The notes under the pieces: model-generated
The model's database searches: none
Seen by the model: the letters and a program-made list of their open reading frames with translations, nothing else
Told to the model about the DNA's origin: nothing
Part shown: positions 17,218 to 25,650 of the stretch, in pieces
Numbering within the stretch: position 1 is the stretch's first letter
How the letters are laid out: every line of letters starts with the position of its first letter
Translations under genes and position numbers: made by a program
Assembly (NCBI GenBank): GCA_963741135.1
Contig: CAVUHC010000008.1
Coordinates: 62,001 to 126,000 of the forward strand
Direction of reading: 5' to 3'
From: Gp6-AA40 sp963741135
GTDB lineage: Bacteria; Acidobacteriota; Vicinamibacteria; Vicinamibacterales; UBA2999
Length of the DNA stretch: 64,000 nt

Positions 17218-17979
17218 TCAACGTTTGGGCGGTTCCACGTAGGTTTTGCGGAGGAGCGGCGCAGCCTCCGGCGAAATCATGAACGCGATCATCGCGCGCG
17301 CGGTGTCCTGCTCCTTCGAGGTCGTCAACAACGCCACGCTCGATGGGCACGGCGTGTTCAGGAAGCCAGGCAGCGGCCCCACATAATCAGTTCCGGGCAC
17401 GCCGACCATGATGTTGGTCTGCTGAATGCCGATCTCGAAATCGCCGCGCGCCAGAAAGTCGGTGACGGGACCGCCGCTGGTGAAGATCGTCTTGGCCTTC
17501 AACTGCTCGGTGAGGCCGAGCCGCGCAATCCCCTCCCCAATATTCGTCCCGCTGCAGCCGCGCGAATAGCCGATCGACTTCGCCGCGAGCAAGGCCGCCT
17601 TGTAGGCTTCTACGGTGCGGATGTCGGGTTTCGGCGCGCCCGCTCGCACCGAAAGGCCGAGACCGGCGAGCACGAACGGCGTAACCGTGCTCGCCACGAC
17701 CTTGCCCTTCCTGACAAGGTCCTCAATGGTGGGCGGATTTCCGGTCACGAGGTCTGCCGGGCCGGTGTTGATTCTCTGTTCCAGCGCGGCGCCCTCCTCC
17801 TGGATGACCGTCACCTTGTGCCCACTCGAGCGCGCGAACGCGGCGGCAAGTTCTTTCACGCCTGGCGTCGCGCCCTGGTTGGTCAGGATGATGAGGTCGG
17901 CCGCAGTGGCCGCTCCTTGCGTCATCAATCCCAGGGCTCCCAAGATGCATGCTGCGATGAATGCCGCGCGCATTCTCAT
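17218..17979 (-). CDS. Periplasmic substrate-binding protein, ModA/tungstate-like
   Basis: A secreted binding protein of about 253 aa. I choose the ATG at 17979, which has GGAGG six bases upstream; the longer frame to 18039 has none. The signal peptide is AAFIAACILGALGLMTQGAA, and the mature protein starts ADLIILTNQGATPGVKELAA. That is the ModA-type entry (extracellular solute-binding, type II fold), followed by VTVIQEEGAALEQRINTGPA, ADLVTGNPPTIEDLVRKGKV and ARGDFEIGIQQTNIMVGVPG. These resemble ModA-like proteins found without a permease. No ABC permease or ATPase gene is adjacent, and a cupin gene lies upstream in the same direction. The substrate may be an oxyanion but this is not shown. 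Confidence 0.75.
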   Translation of the reverse strand: MRMRAAFIAACILGALGLMTQGAATAADLIILTNQGATPGVKELAAAFARSSGHKVTVIQEEGAALEQRINTGPADLVTGNPPTIEDLVRKGKVVASTVTPFVLAGLGLSVRAGAPKPDIRTVEAYKAALLAAKSIGYSRGCSGTNIGEGIARLGLTEQLKAKTIFTSGGPVTDFLARGDFEIGIQQTNIMVGVPGTDYVGPLPGFLNTPCPSSVALLTTSKEQDTARAMIAFMISPEAAPLLRKTYVEPPKR

Positions 17980-18057
17980 GGCTTCCTCCGCGTTGTTTCT
18001 GTCGGCACCCGGATTGAAGGTCCTGCTGCCGAACCACAAAAGTCTATGCCGCGCTGT

Positions 18058-18630
18058 TCAGTTCGTCGGCGCCGGCGGCATCTGCGCCGCGCGCGGCCGC
18101 GGGAATTCGATCGCCATGAAAATGAGTTCCGGGCTGGCCTCGGTCACATAGTGAGGCACCCCCTCGGGAATCATGACGAAGTCGCCCCTTGACACGCGCC
18201 GGGATTCGCCGCCCTCAATGGCCCTGCTCACCACCTTGCCGTCCTTCCTGGTCTCGACAACCTTGCCGCCCGTGGTGATGGTGCCGGTGCCTCGAACGAT
18301 AGCCCATATCTCGGCTTCCGTTCGATGCGCGTTGGCGTTCTGCGGCACTCTGCGCCGGTCAATTTGGAGTCGATAGGCGAGCCCCGTAATGGAAGAGGGG
18401 TCGTGACGTTCGACGAACACTCCGTTGGCGCTGACCCCGTCGGGTCGCAGCCGTCGGATGGCCGCCTCAATATCTGCGTCCGTGATGACCGTGGCCTTGG
18501 TCGGGTCGTACGTCGCCGCTAGTTTCTCAGATTCTGGACCATCCGTCGGAGTCGTGAACCCACCCTGCTGCGCCGACCCGACAGAGACAAGCATCATGAG
18601 GAGAGCAGCAACGGCAGCGAACGTTCTCAT
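18058..18630 (-). CDS. Secreted cupin-domain protein
   Basis: A 190-aa secreted protein with one cupin domain. The ATG at 18630 is chosen because AGGAGG stands seven bases before it and it opens a clear signal peptide (RTFAAVAALLMMLVSVGSAQ). The cupin part shows NANAHRTEAEIWAIVRGTGT with the His/Glu metal-site pattern H-x5-E, a GGESRRVSRGDFVMIPEGVP stretch, and HYVTEASPELIFMAIEFPRP. Function unspecified; secreted cupins of this type are common hypothetical proteins. It lies 78 bp upstream of the ModA-like gene on the same strand and may be co-transcribed with it. Confidence 0.8.
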   Translation of the reverse strand: MRTFAAVAALLMMLVSVGSAQQGGFTTPTDGPESEKLAATYDPTKATVITDADIEAAIRRLRPDGVSANGVFVERHDPSSITGLAYRLQIDRRRVPQNANAHRTEAEIWAIVRGTGTITTGGKVVETRKDGKVVSRAIEGGESRRVSRGDFVMIPEGVPHYVTEASPELIFMAIEFPRPRAAQMPPAPTN

Positions 18631-18876
18631 TTCAAGCCTCCTGTTGCGTGTGTGGACGTGGCTGGTTGGGGGGATTCTAGCCTCAGCCCCCAGCCTCGCC
18701 AAGAATCATCTGCTCCAGCCGCGTGCGCGCGCGATCTAAGCCGATGTGCCGGTATGGCCCATGATTTCGTTGACGGATCGCAGGCGCCGTGGGTGCGACC
18801 GAAGCACCGTCACCGCAAGCCGGTCCACTCGGTGCTCAGCCATTCAACTGCTTGCTCATCCGTGCGGGCTCTCATA

Positions 18877-18990
18877 GACTCGGGCATCGAACCAGAACTG
18901 TTGCCTTACGTGTTCGACCGATTTCGGCAGGGCGATGGATCGCCGACGAGGTTTCATGGAGGATTGGGACTTGGCCATGGCTCCGGATGA
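18877..18990 (+). pseudogene. Remnant of a histidine kinase ATPase domain
   Basis: The frame reads DSGIEPELLPYVFDRFRQGD followed by a GGLGLG motif, which corresponds to the G1-F-G2 part of a HATPase_c domain (normally D-T-G-x-G-I-x-x-x-x-L-P-x-I-F-x-R-F-x-Q, then G-G-x-G-L-G-L). The first Gly motif has lost residues (DSGIEPE), the downstream part is missing and a stop follows directly. No dimerisation or sensor domain is visible upstream. This is a decayed fragment of about 38 codons in the gene-free stretch 18631-19040. Confidence 0.6.
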
Positions 18991-19040
18991 GACCGCTGCG
19001 GCTCGTGGTAACCATGACTGTGCCGTGACCTAGGCGACGT

Positions 19041-20231
19041 ATGGATATGAGGCGATTCCTCGATGAGGCGACGAGCCACCGCGATTGGATTGTGACTCTT
19101 CGCCGCGAATTGCACCGCCATCCAGAATTGATGTACGAAGAGGTGGAAACTGGAGCTCTCGTTCGTCGTGTCCTCGAGGAGCTCGCGATTCCGTTTCAGT
19201 TTCCAGTTGCCCAGACGGGCGTCGTTGCCGTGCTCGGAGATGGCAATGGCCCGTGCGTGGCCCTGCGGGCGGACATGGATGCGCTGCCTATCCATGAGGA
19301 GGCAGACGTTGATTTCAAAAGTGAAGTCGATGGTCGCATGCATGCGTGTGGGCACGATTGCCACACAGCCATGCTGCTTGGGGCTGCTCGCATTCTGAAG
19401 GCGCACGAAGCTCAGATTCACGGCACCGTCAAACTCCTGTTTCAGCCAGCAGAGGAAGGTGGCGCCGGCGCTTTGCGTATGTGCGAAGGTGGCGCATTGT
19501 CATCACCGGCGGTTCAGCGGGCTTTCGGCCTCCACGTCTGGCCGTATCTCCCGACGGGCCGCGTTGGTTCCCGAGCCGGCACGCTCCTCGCGTCGGCAGG
19601 TGTATTCGATATCACTGTTGTAGGCACCGGCGGCCATGCGGCCATGCCGCACACGACCATCGACCCGGTGACGACCGCAGCGGAAGTCATCTGCGCGCTG
19701 CAGACGATTGTTTCGCGCGAGACCGATCCGCTTGAAGCAGCTGTCGTGAGTGTCTCAACAATCCACGGCGGTGATATCTTCAATGTTATCCCTCCCGAGG
19801 TTCGCGTCACGGGGACGATCCGATCGTTCACGTCGAAGGGGCTGCGTGTGCTACAGGATCGCCTGAGCGGTATCGCTGCCCACGTCGCCTCAGCGCATCG
19901 GTGCGAGGCTCGCATTACGTTTCCGGGAAACGACTATCCGGCAACAGTAAACGACGGAGCGAGCTGGCAGAGCGCACGTGCAGTAGCCGCTGAGATTCTA
20001 GGAAATGACGCCGTCCACGAATTGGCGCCGATCATGGGTGGTGAGGACTTCGCGTACGTACTCGAGCGCGTGCCCGGTTGCTTCGTCGCCCTCGGGGTTC
20101 GAAACGAAGCCGTAGGCGCTGTATTTGGGGTTCATCATCCGAAGTTCCTCGTCGACGAAAACGCGTTGCCCATAGGCACGGCACTCCACGTAGGCTTTGC
20201 GTTCCGCACACTCGCCGAACTGAGCGCTTAA
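19041..20231 (+). CDS. M20-family metallo-amidohydrolase (amino acid amide hydrolase type)
   Basis: A 396-aa enzyme of the M20D group (N-acyl-amino-acid, hippurate and indole-acetyl-amino-acid hydrolases). The metal and catalytic motifs are all present: RRELHRHPELMYEE near the start, DMDALPI at 79-85, HACGHDCHTAMLLGAARIL at 101-119 (Cys103, His105, His108), FQPAEEGGAGAL with the catalytic Glu pair at 138-139, and MGGEDFAYVLERVPG near the C-terminus. No signal peptide, so it is cytoplasmic. It probably cleaves N-acyl or N-aryl amino acids; the exact substrate cannot be read from the sequence. It stands alone on the plus strand. Confidence 0.9.
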   Translation: MDMRRFLDEATSHRDWIVTLRRELHRHPELMYEEVETGALVRRVLEELAIPFQFPVAQTGVVAVLGDGNGPCVALRADMDALPIHEEADVDFKSEVDGRMHACGHDCHTAMLLGAARILKAHEAQIHGTVKLLFQPAEEGGAGALRMCEGGALSSPAVQRAFGLHVWPYLPTGRVGSRAGTLLASAGVFDITVVGTGGHAAMPHTTIDPVTTAAEVICALQTIVSRETDPLEAAVVSVSTIHGGDIFNVIPPEVRVTGTIRSFTSKGLRVLQDRLSGIAAHVASAHRCEARITFPGNDYPATVNDGASWQSARAVAAEILGNDAVHELAPIMGGEDFAYVLERVPGCFVALGVRNEAVGAVFGVHHPKFLVDENALPIGTALHVGFAFRTLAELSA

Positions 20232-20325
20232 GGGCGAAGCGCCGACTATGCGGTGGCCAGCGCCAGGGTCGCTGTCGCAACGTCGAGGAAACGGTTGCGC
20301 GTCTCTCTCCCGGGATCGATGAACG

Positions 20326-20541
20326 CTAGCGTGCTGAGGAGACGGGGTCAGAAATGAGTGTGCGACGGTCCCCTTGCTGCAAGGTGCGCTCTATGGCTCC
20401 CGCCGCTGAGGGCGCTGCAGATGTGGAGAACGATGGCAGCTCTGTGGGCTTGGTCGGAGAGGCCGGCTCGCATGCCGTAGCGCCGAGTGCGAACATGGTC
20501 AACACGACGGTCTTCGCTAGTTTCGTGAATGCTCTTCTCAA
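20326..20541 (-). CDS. Possible small lipoprotein
   Basis: A short frame (about 71 aa) with a TTG start at 20541. It begins LRRAFTKLAKTVVLTMFALG and then ATAC, a basic N-region, hydrophobic core and a cysteine about 24 residues in, followed by a Pro/Ser/Thr-rich tail. The lipobox is weak (A-T-A-C). There is no clear ribosome binding site. It could be a real small lipoprotein or the leftover 5' end of a lost gene. Confidence 0.3.
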   Translation of the reverse strand: MRRAFTKLAKTVVLTMFALGATACEPASPTKPTELPSFSTSAAPSAAGAIERTLQQGDRRTLISDPVSSAR

Positions 20542-20556
20542 TGCGGCTATCTCCAA

Positions 20557-20947
20557 GTGTGGCTAAGCTTGGAGCAAACCGTTCGCCGTTCGCCGCCGCG
20601 TCGCTCTTGAAGGTTTCTGGCGCAATTGGCACATCGGCGGGCGCGATGTCTGCCCCAGAAGCGGCAATGGTCTCCGTGTTGGTGGGTGTGGGAGACCTGC
20701 GATTTCGCAGACCACAGTGCAGACACGTGCAGCCATGGGAGCAGACGCCTCCCTTCGTGGCGATATTCTGCAGGCGGCCGGAGACCCCAGCACGAACCTT
20801 ACGATAGAAGCCTCATCGGCGACTACGTTAAGCCGCGAGCAGTCTGCTGGCGCTCACGAGTTCGGCTCACGAGCATCGCCAGAAGCACGGCGCGCACGTG
20901 CGACGCGTATCCGAGGGGCCCTGTTCCGTGACTAGCATGACGAACGC
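20557..20947. other. Gene-poor stretch
   Basis: About 390 bases between the possible lipoprotein gene and the next plus-strand gene. Open frames on both strands give unrecognisable translations. At the right end TAGTAT (20948-20953) lies nine bases before the ATG at 20963 and may be the -10 element of a leaderless or nearly leaderless transcript. Confidence 0.4.
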
Positions 20948-20962
20948 TAGTATCCTCCCTCC

Positions 20963-22090
20963 ATGACGCGTCTCTTCGCCAGTCTTGCCGGCCTGACCGT
21001 GTTGCTGATGGCGGTTGGCGTTCGCACGGCCGGTGCCCAGCGCGGCGAGGCGCGCGCCGATACTCAACGACCCGGCAGCTTTCCCCATCGCATCTGGGCC
21101 GCGTGCGATTTCGAGGGACTTACGCCCGATTACGGCTGGTTTGGCCGCGCGGAGACGAACGACCTGCCGCGTTACGCCGGGAACACCACAGCCCTCGTTG
21201 CGGCACCGGGACCCTACCAGAACCTCAGCGCCGTGATGACGGGCATCAATCCCGTTCCCGGACCACGCATGGGCAAGGTGAACCAGCTTTTCCTCCGCTA
21301 CCGCCTCGAAGGCGGAACGGAGGCGACATTCCAGCACTTCAGCCTTACTCGCGAAGACAACTGGAACATTCGCGTGACTGGACTGGCGGAGCGCCGTTGG
21401 TCCGAGCTGACGCTGAACTTCACTCGCGACGCGCGGCGAAACGACGGCAGCGCAGAGCGGTTCGTCGAAGGCGAGCGCATGGATGACTTCAAAGTCTTTG
21501 CCGGTCAGCCTGATGACGCCGCGAAATACCGCCTGCTGATCGACGACGTGATTTTCTTCGCCAACGATCCGACGTTGCCGCCCGAGCCCGAGGCGTTCCC
21601 GAACCGCGTGATCTTTCTCGCTGCATTCGACACGGGGCCCAAGGAGCCGTACTGGCCTGGCGAATTTGAACTGGCGGAAGAACCGCCAACGAATGCGTTC
21701 TGGCGAGCGGCGCGTGCTGTGCCACGCAAGGATGGCCAGGGCAAGCTGGTGGGCCTCGTCATTGATCCGGTGCGTCCCGTGGGCGCGCGTACCAAGCTAC
21801 GTTTCCGCTACCACGTGTCTGGCGCCGCCACGATGACGGTGCAGATCTTTGATCTCACCGCGATGGACAACCGGCACGTGAACGTGACCAACCTCAAGCA
21901 GGGTGAATGGACGACGCGATACGTGGATTTCAGCCGTGATTCGCGGCGCAACGACGGAACAGACTCTCCCTTCGCCGCTGGCAACATGGTGGATGTCATC
22001 TCCTTCTTCGTGCAGCCGACGGGCCAGCAACCGGTGGAGCTTTATGTTGACGAAGTCGTGTTGTTCGACGCTGGCGACGCAAAGGAGTGA
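20963..22090 (+). CDS. Secreted protein with a duplicated beta domain
   Basis: A 375-aa secreted protein with signal peptide (LFASLAGLTVLLMAVGVRTA, cleavage near GAQ). The mature part is an internal duplication. Half 1 (about 45-190) contains FLRYRLEGGTEATFQHFSLT, WSELTLNFTRDARRNDG and YRLLIDDVIFFAND. Half 2 (about 205-370) contains RFRYHVSGAATMTVQIFDLT, WTTRYVDFSRDSRRNDG and VELYVDEVVLFDAG. The shared R-D-x-R-R-N-D-G signature and the closing V-D-[DE]-V-x-x-F suggest a jelly-roll, carbohydrate-binding-like fold. Function unknown. Each half begins with a phrase such as AACDFEG or AAFDTG, as in family-specific beta sandwiches. No partner gene is adjacent. Confidence 0.75.
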   Translation: MTRLFASLAGLTVLLMAVGVRTAGAQRGEARADTQRPGSFPHRIWAACDFEGLTPDYGWFGRAETNDLPRYAGNTTALVAAPGPYQNLSAVMTGINPVPGPRMGKVNQLFLRYRLEGGTEATFQHFSLTREDNWNIRVTGLAERRWSELTLNFTRDARRNDGSAERFVEGERMDDFKVFAGQPDDAAKYRLLIDDVIFFANDPTLPPEPEAFPNRVIFLAAFDTGPKEPYWPGEFELAEEPPTNAFWRAARAVPRKDGQGKLVGLVIDPVRPVGARTKLRFRYHVSGAATMTVQIFDLTAMDNRHVNVTNLKQGEWTTRYVDFSRDSRRNDGTDSPFAAGNMVDVISFFVQPTGQQPVELYVDEVVLFDAGDAKE

Positions 22091-22344
22091 TTCTCTTGCC
22101 GCCGTGAACGTGGCCCCGTGGACCGACGAACAGGCGAGGCGCTGGTGGGCCTTGCACCACCCGGAGAACGCTTCCGCCTCGAATCACCGTCCGTCGCCGG
22201 TCGATGACCGATCGACGGCAATGGCGACTCCCGGTGTCCGCAATTGACCATACCCGTTAAGCCCGGGTATCAGGGAGCCACCACAACGTTGTAGCGTGCG
22301 CCGTTCACGCAAGCGACGTTCGATGCCGCGCCCTCCACGGTAAG

Positions 22345-23754
22345 ATGCCCGCGATGCCGCCGACCAACCCGTCCGAGCCGCGAACGCTGCTCACGCACCC
22401 CGAACTTGTATCCCACCAGTCGTTTCCGTCATTTCGCACGATCGGCGAACCGAAGAAGAGCGGCCTCGAGCGGACGCTGTCGCTGTTCGCGGACGTTCGC
22501 TCGGGTGAGGGCGTCGGTGCGATCCTCCTCACCGTCAACGTCTTCTTTCTGTTGGCCGCGTACTACCTGCTGCGCCCAGCCAGACAGGCTCTCATTCTGA
22601 CTGAAGGAGGCGCGGTCGTCGCCGCCTACTCGTCAGCCGCTCAGGCCGTTCTGCTGCTTGGCATCGTGCCGTTCTACGGATGGCTGGGATCCCGCGTGCG
22701 TCGCATCCGCCTCATCATGACGACCGGTCTCTTCTTCATGTCGAACCTCGTCGTCTTTTATCTCCTCGGAAAGGCGGGTGTGCGCGAGGGTGTCGCCTTC
22801 TATATCTGGCTCGGCATCTTCAACGTCTTCGTGATTTCGCAGTTCTGGGCATTCGCCAACGACCTCTACACGGAGGGCCAGGGACAACGGCTGTTCCCGA
22901 TGATCGGCGTCGGCGCCTCCCTGGGCGCGTGGATCGGTGCCAGCACGGTGGCGCCGCTCGTCGAGCGCGCGGGATTCACACCCTACTCGCTGATGATTGC
23001 TGCCGCCGCCGTGCTCCTCGTGGCGTTGACCCTGACGGTGATCGTCAACCGTCGGGAGTCCGCTCGCGCTGACCCGGACGCGGCGAAGCTCGACCAGGTT
23101 ACCCTCGGCCGGGAGGGGGGATTCGAGCTGATCCTGAAGGACCGCTATCTGCTCTGGATTGCGGTCTTGACGGTCCTGCTCAACGTCGTCAACACCACAG
23201 GTGAATTCCTGTTGAACCGATTGGTCGAAACCGAGGCCCTGGTCCGGTTCGGCACCGATCCGGGCCTGCTTGCGGACAGTCAGCGCTTCGTCGGGTCCTT
23301 TTTCGGCTCGTTCAACGCCAACGTCAGTTTCGTCGGATTTATCCTGCAACTCTTCGTCACCTCGCGCGTGTTCCGGTTCATGGGGGTGCGCGGCGCGCTG
23401 TTCATCCTGCCCGTGATCGCCGTGGTCAACTATTCCGTTATCGCTGTCGTCCCCCTGCTGGCGATTGTCCGCATCGGGAAGATCCTGGAAAACAGCACCG
23501 ACTACTCGATTCAGAACACGATCCGGCAGGCTTTATATCTGCCGCTGACACGCGAAGCGAAGTACAAGGCCAAGGCGGCGATCGACACGCTGTTCACGCG
23601 AACGGGGGACGTGATGTCAGCCGGGTTCGTCGCGGCGGGGACGGCGATCGGCCTTGGCGCCGGTGGTTTCGCCTGGCTGAACGTCGGCCTTACCGTAGCC
23701 TGGCTGGGTGTGGCGGGTCGGATTGCGCGGGAGCATCGCCGGCGGACGCTGTAG
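22345..23754 (+). CDS. ATP:ADP-antiporter-like (Npt/Tlc) membrane carrier
   Basis: A 469-aa integral membrane protein with about ten to twelve spans. Characteristic stretches are LLAAYYLLRPARQALILTEG, a GQGQRLFPMIGVGASLGAWI loop, and ENSTDYSIQNTIRQALYLPL followed by TREAKYKAKAAIDTLFTRTG. I recognise these from the nucleotide-transporter (ATP/ADP translocase-related) family also present in free-living bacteria. In obligate intracellular bacteria such carriers import ATP; in free-living ones the substrate is unknown. A second ATG at 22354 is an alternative start and is seven bases from a TAAGAT -10-like element. The gene is alone on the plus strand. Confidence 0.75.
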   Translation: MPAMPPTNPSEPRTLLTHPELVSHQSFPSFRTIGEPKKSGLERTLSLFADVRSGEGVGAILLTVNVFFLLAAYYLLRPARQALILTEGGAVVAAYSSAAQAVLLLGIVPFYGWLGSRVRRIRLIMTTGLFFMSNLVVFYLLGKAGVREGVAFYIWLGIFNVFVISQFWAFANDLYTEGQGQRLFPMIGVGASLGAWIGASTVAPLVERAGFTPYSLMIAAAAVLLVALTLTVIVNRRESARADPDAAKLDQVTLGREGGFELILKDRYLLWIAVLTVLLNVVNTTGEFLLNRLVETEALVRFGTDPGLLADSQRFVGSFFGSFNANVSFVGFILQLFVTSRVFRFMGVRGALFILPVIAVVNYSVIAVVPLLAIVRIGKILENSTDYSIQNTIRQALYLPLTREAKYKAKAAIDTLFTRTGDVMSAGFVAAGTAIGLGAGGFAWLNVGLTVAWLGVAGRIAREHRRRTL

Positions 23755-23873
23755 GCGTCACCTCGAGCACCGCCGCTTCATGGACCGCCTTGCCCGCGGT
23801 CTGATGCGCGACCATGAGGGCCGCGACGGGCATCGCCAGGCGGGCAGCGCGCTCGGAGGTCACCAGTCACCCT

Positions 23874-25475
23874 TCAGATCTTGCGGACCACAGCCGGCGT
23901 ATTGAGCGCCGTCTGCGCGAACGTCCGCAGCGACGACGTGGACGGCAGATGTTGGCTCCACCACGCCTCCGCGTCGCCGTCGGTCCATCGATCCACGGCG
24001 CAGGCTGAGAGCAGCGCGGAGAGCGCGGCGGCGCTGGGACGATCGCCGGGCGCCTTGGCGAGGCAGTGCATCACGATGCGCTCGAGATCACCCGGAATCG
24101 GCAGCGCCGTGCGGGCGGATGGTGGCATCGGTGCCGCCTTCACGTGCTGCAGGGCCAGCTTCATGGGATTCGCTTCATCGAAGACCAGGGCCCCGGTAAG
24201 CAGGAAATACGCGACGCAGCCGAGGGTGTAGATGTCCGCACGTCCATCGATCGAGGACTCGCCGATAGCGATTTCAGGCGCGATGTATCCAGGCGTCCCG
24301 GTCGCCGTGCCGACCATGGTCAACTGGGTAACCTCTGCGTTGTGAGTGAACTTCGCCAGACCGAAGTCCAGCACCTTTACGAAGTCGTAGGTCAGCGCCA
24401 CTTTGCAGAGCATGACGTTCGACGGCTTCAGATCCCGATGCACGAGGCCCTGGTGATGGGCCTCTTCGAGGGAACTGCAGATTTGAATCAGGATCGGCAG
24501 GACACGCGCAGCCGGCTGCGGACCGAATTTAGCCACGAGCGACTGAAGGCTGAGGCCGTCGAGCAGCTCCATCGCGTAGTAGAAACGGCCATCCTGCGAG
24601 ACGCCGAAGTCGTAGAGATACACCGTGTGCGGCGACTGGAGGCTCGCAATCACCTCCGCCTCGCGCCGAAACCGGCGCACCGCAAGATCCGCCTGCCGCC
24701 CGGACGCCGCTTGAGGCCGGATAAGCTTGACGGCCGCCTTGCGGGCAAGCATCTGATGGTCGGCCCGCCACACCTCGCCCATGCCGCCTTCGCCAATCGG
24801 CGCCACGAGCCGATAGCTGCCCAGTTCGAGAGCCGTGTCCGCAGCCAGCGCCATGCCGTATGTCTGGCGGCCGATGAAATAGGTCAGAACAACCATGAAA
24901 CCGTTGAAGAGCGGCCAGACGCCGAGGTGTCCCCATGACGCGGGCGGGTAGTCGAAGATCGCGGCATTGATGGCGTACGCCAATGGCCAGGTGCAGGCGG
25001 CGGCCGACGCCCAGATGAGGGTCCAGAGTGGGCGGTTGGGCACGATCACGCCGAAGGCAAGAATCCACGGTCCCAGCTTGGAGACGCCGAGGACCGGCTG
25101 ATCGGCCCTCATGGGCACCGAGGTCTCAATCATTGAGATCCCGAAGGCTCCAAACACCTCGAGTGCCATGCCAAGCAACAAGATCGTCGATGGACCGACG
25201 ACCCGGTATCGGTTCAGCGCAAACAAGCCGATCGCCCACAGCACCATCGCCAGCGACAGCAGCCGATTCCCGTCGTTCATCATCGCGGTGTACAGCTCGG
25301 GTTGCATCCACCGTTGACAGACCTGAATCGCTGGAACCAGGATCGCAATCGAAAGGCAGAGCCACGCCGTGCGCTTCGCCGCGTCTTCCAACATCGCTGG
25401 CGGCAGCCGACTTAATGGTCCGGCGGCGCTGGGCGTGACGAGCGCGGGCGTTTGGGCGGACGTCGCGTCCATCAT
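23874..25475 (-). CDS. Membrane-anchored Ser/Thr protein kinase with N-terminal multi-TM region
   Basis: A 533-aa kinase with an unusual order. About six hydrophobic helices (residues 36-203) come first, and the kinase domain follows (about 220-480), the reverse of the common PknB layout. Kinase motifs are intact: the Gly-rich loop IGEGGMGEVW (227-236), Lys250 in KAAVKLI, HRDLKPSNVML with Asp348, DFGLAK at 370-375 and GTPGYIAPE. So it should be active and cytoplasmic. The tail ends with NTPAVVRKI. It is followed on the same strand, upstream, by a TPR-DUF2914 gene, with which it may share signalling. Confidence 0.88.
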   Translation of the reverse strand: MMDATSAQTPALVTPSAAGPLSRLPPAMLEDAAKRTAWLCLSIAILVPAIQVCQRWMQPELYTAMMNDGNRLLSLAMVLWAIGLFALNRYRVVGPSTILLLGMALEVFGAFGISMIETSVPMRADQPVLGVSKLGPWILAFGVIVPNRPLWTLIWASAAACTWPLAYAINAAIFDYPPASWGHLGVWPLFNGFMVVLTYFIGRQTYGMALAADTALELGSYRLVAPIGEGGMGEVWRADHQMLARKAAVKLIRPQAASGRQADLAVRRFRREAEVIASLQSPHTVYLYDFGVSQDGRFYYAMELLDGLSLQSLVAKFGPQPAARVLPILIQICSSLEEAHHQGLVHRDLKPSNVMLCKVALTYDFVKVLDFGLAKFTHNAEVTQLTMVGTATGTPGYIAPEIAIGESSIDGRADIYTLGCVAYFLLTGALVFDEANPMKLALQHVKAAPMPPSARTALPIPGDLERIVMHCLAKAPGDRPSAAALSALLSACAVDRWTDGDAEAWWSQHLPSTSSLRTFAQTALNTPAVVRKI

Positions 25476-25650
25476 CGTGAAAATGATACGTCGCCGGCTG
25501 CGCTTGCCGGTCTTTGGGGGGCGACGCTAAAGCACGGCGCCTGGCGAGGCGTCGAGCGTTGAGACTCGGATCACCGCGCCTGCGGGCCTGCCGGCGTCAG
25601 ACGGAAGCTTCGTGCGTGTGGATCTCAGCGCGACGTCGGCTGAGCACCCG

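Noticed and set aside
17218..17979. A complete second molybdate importer
   Set aside because: The binding protein is ModA-like, but no permease or ATPase gene is adjacent, so it cannot be called an importer from this sequence.
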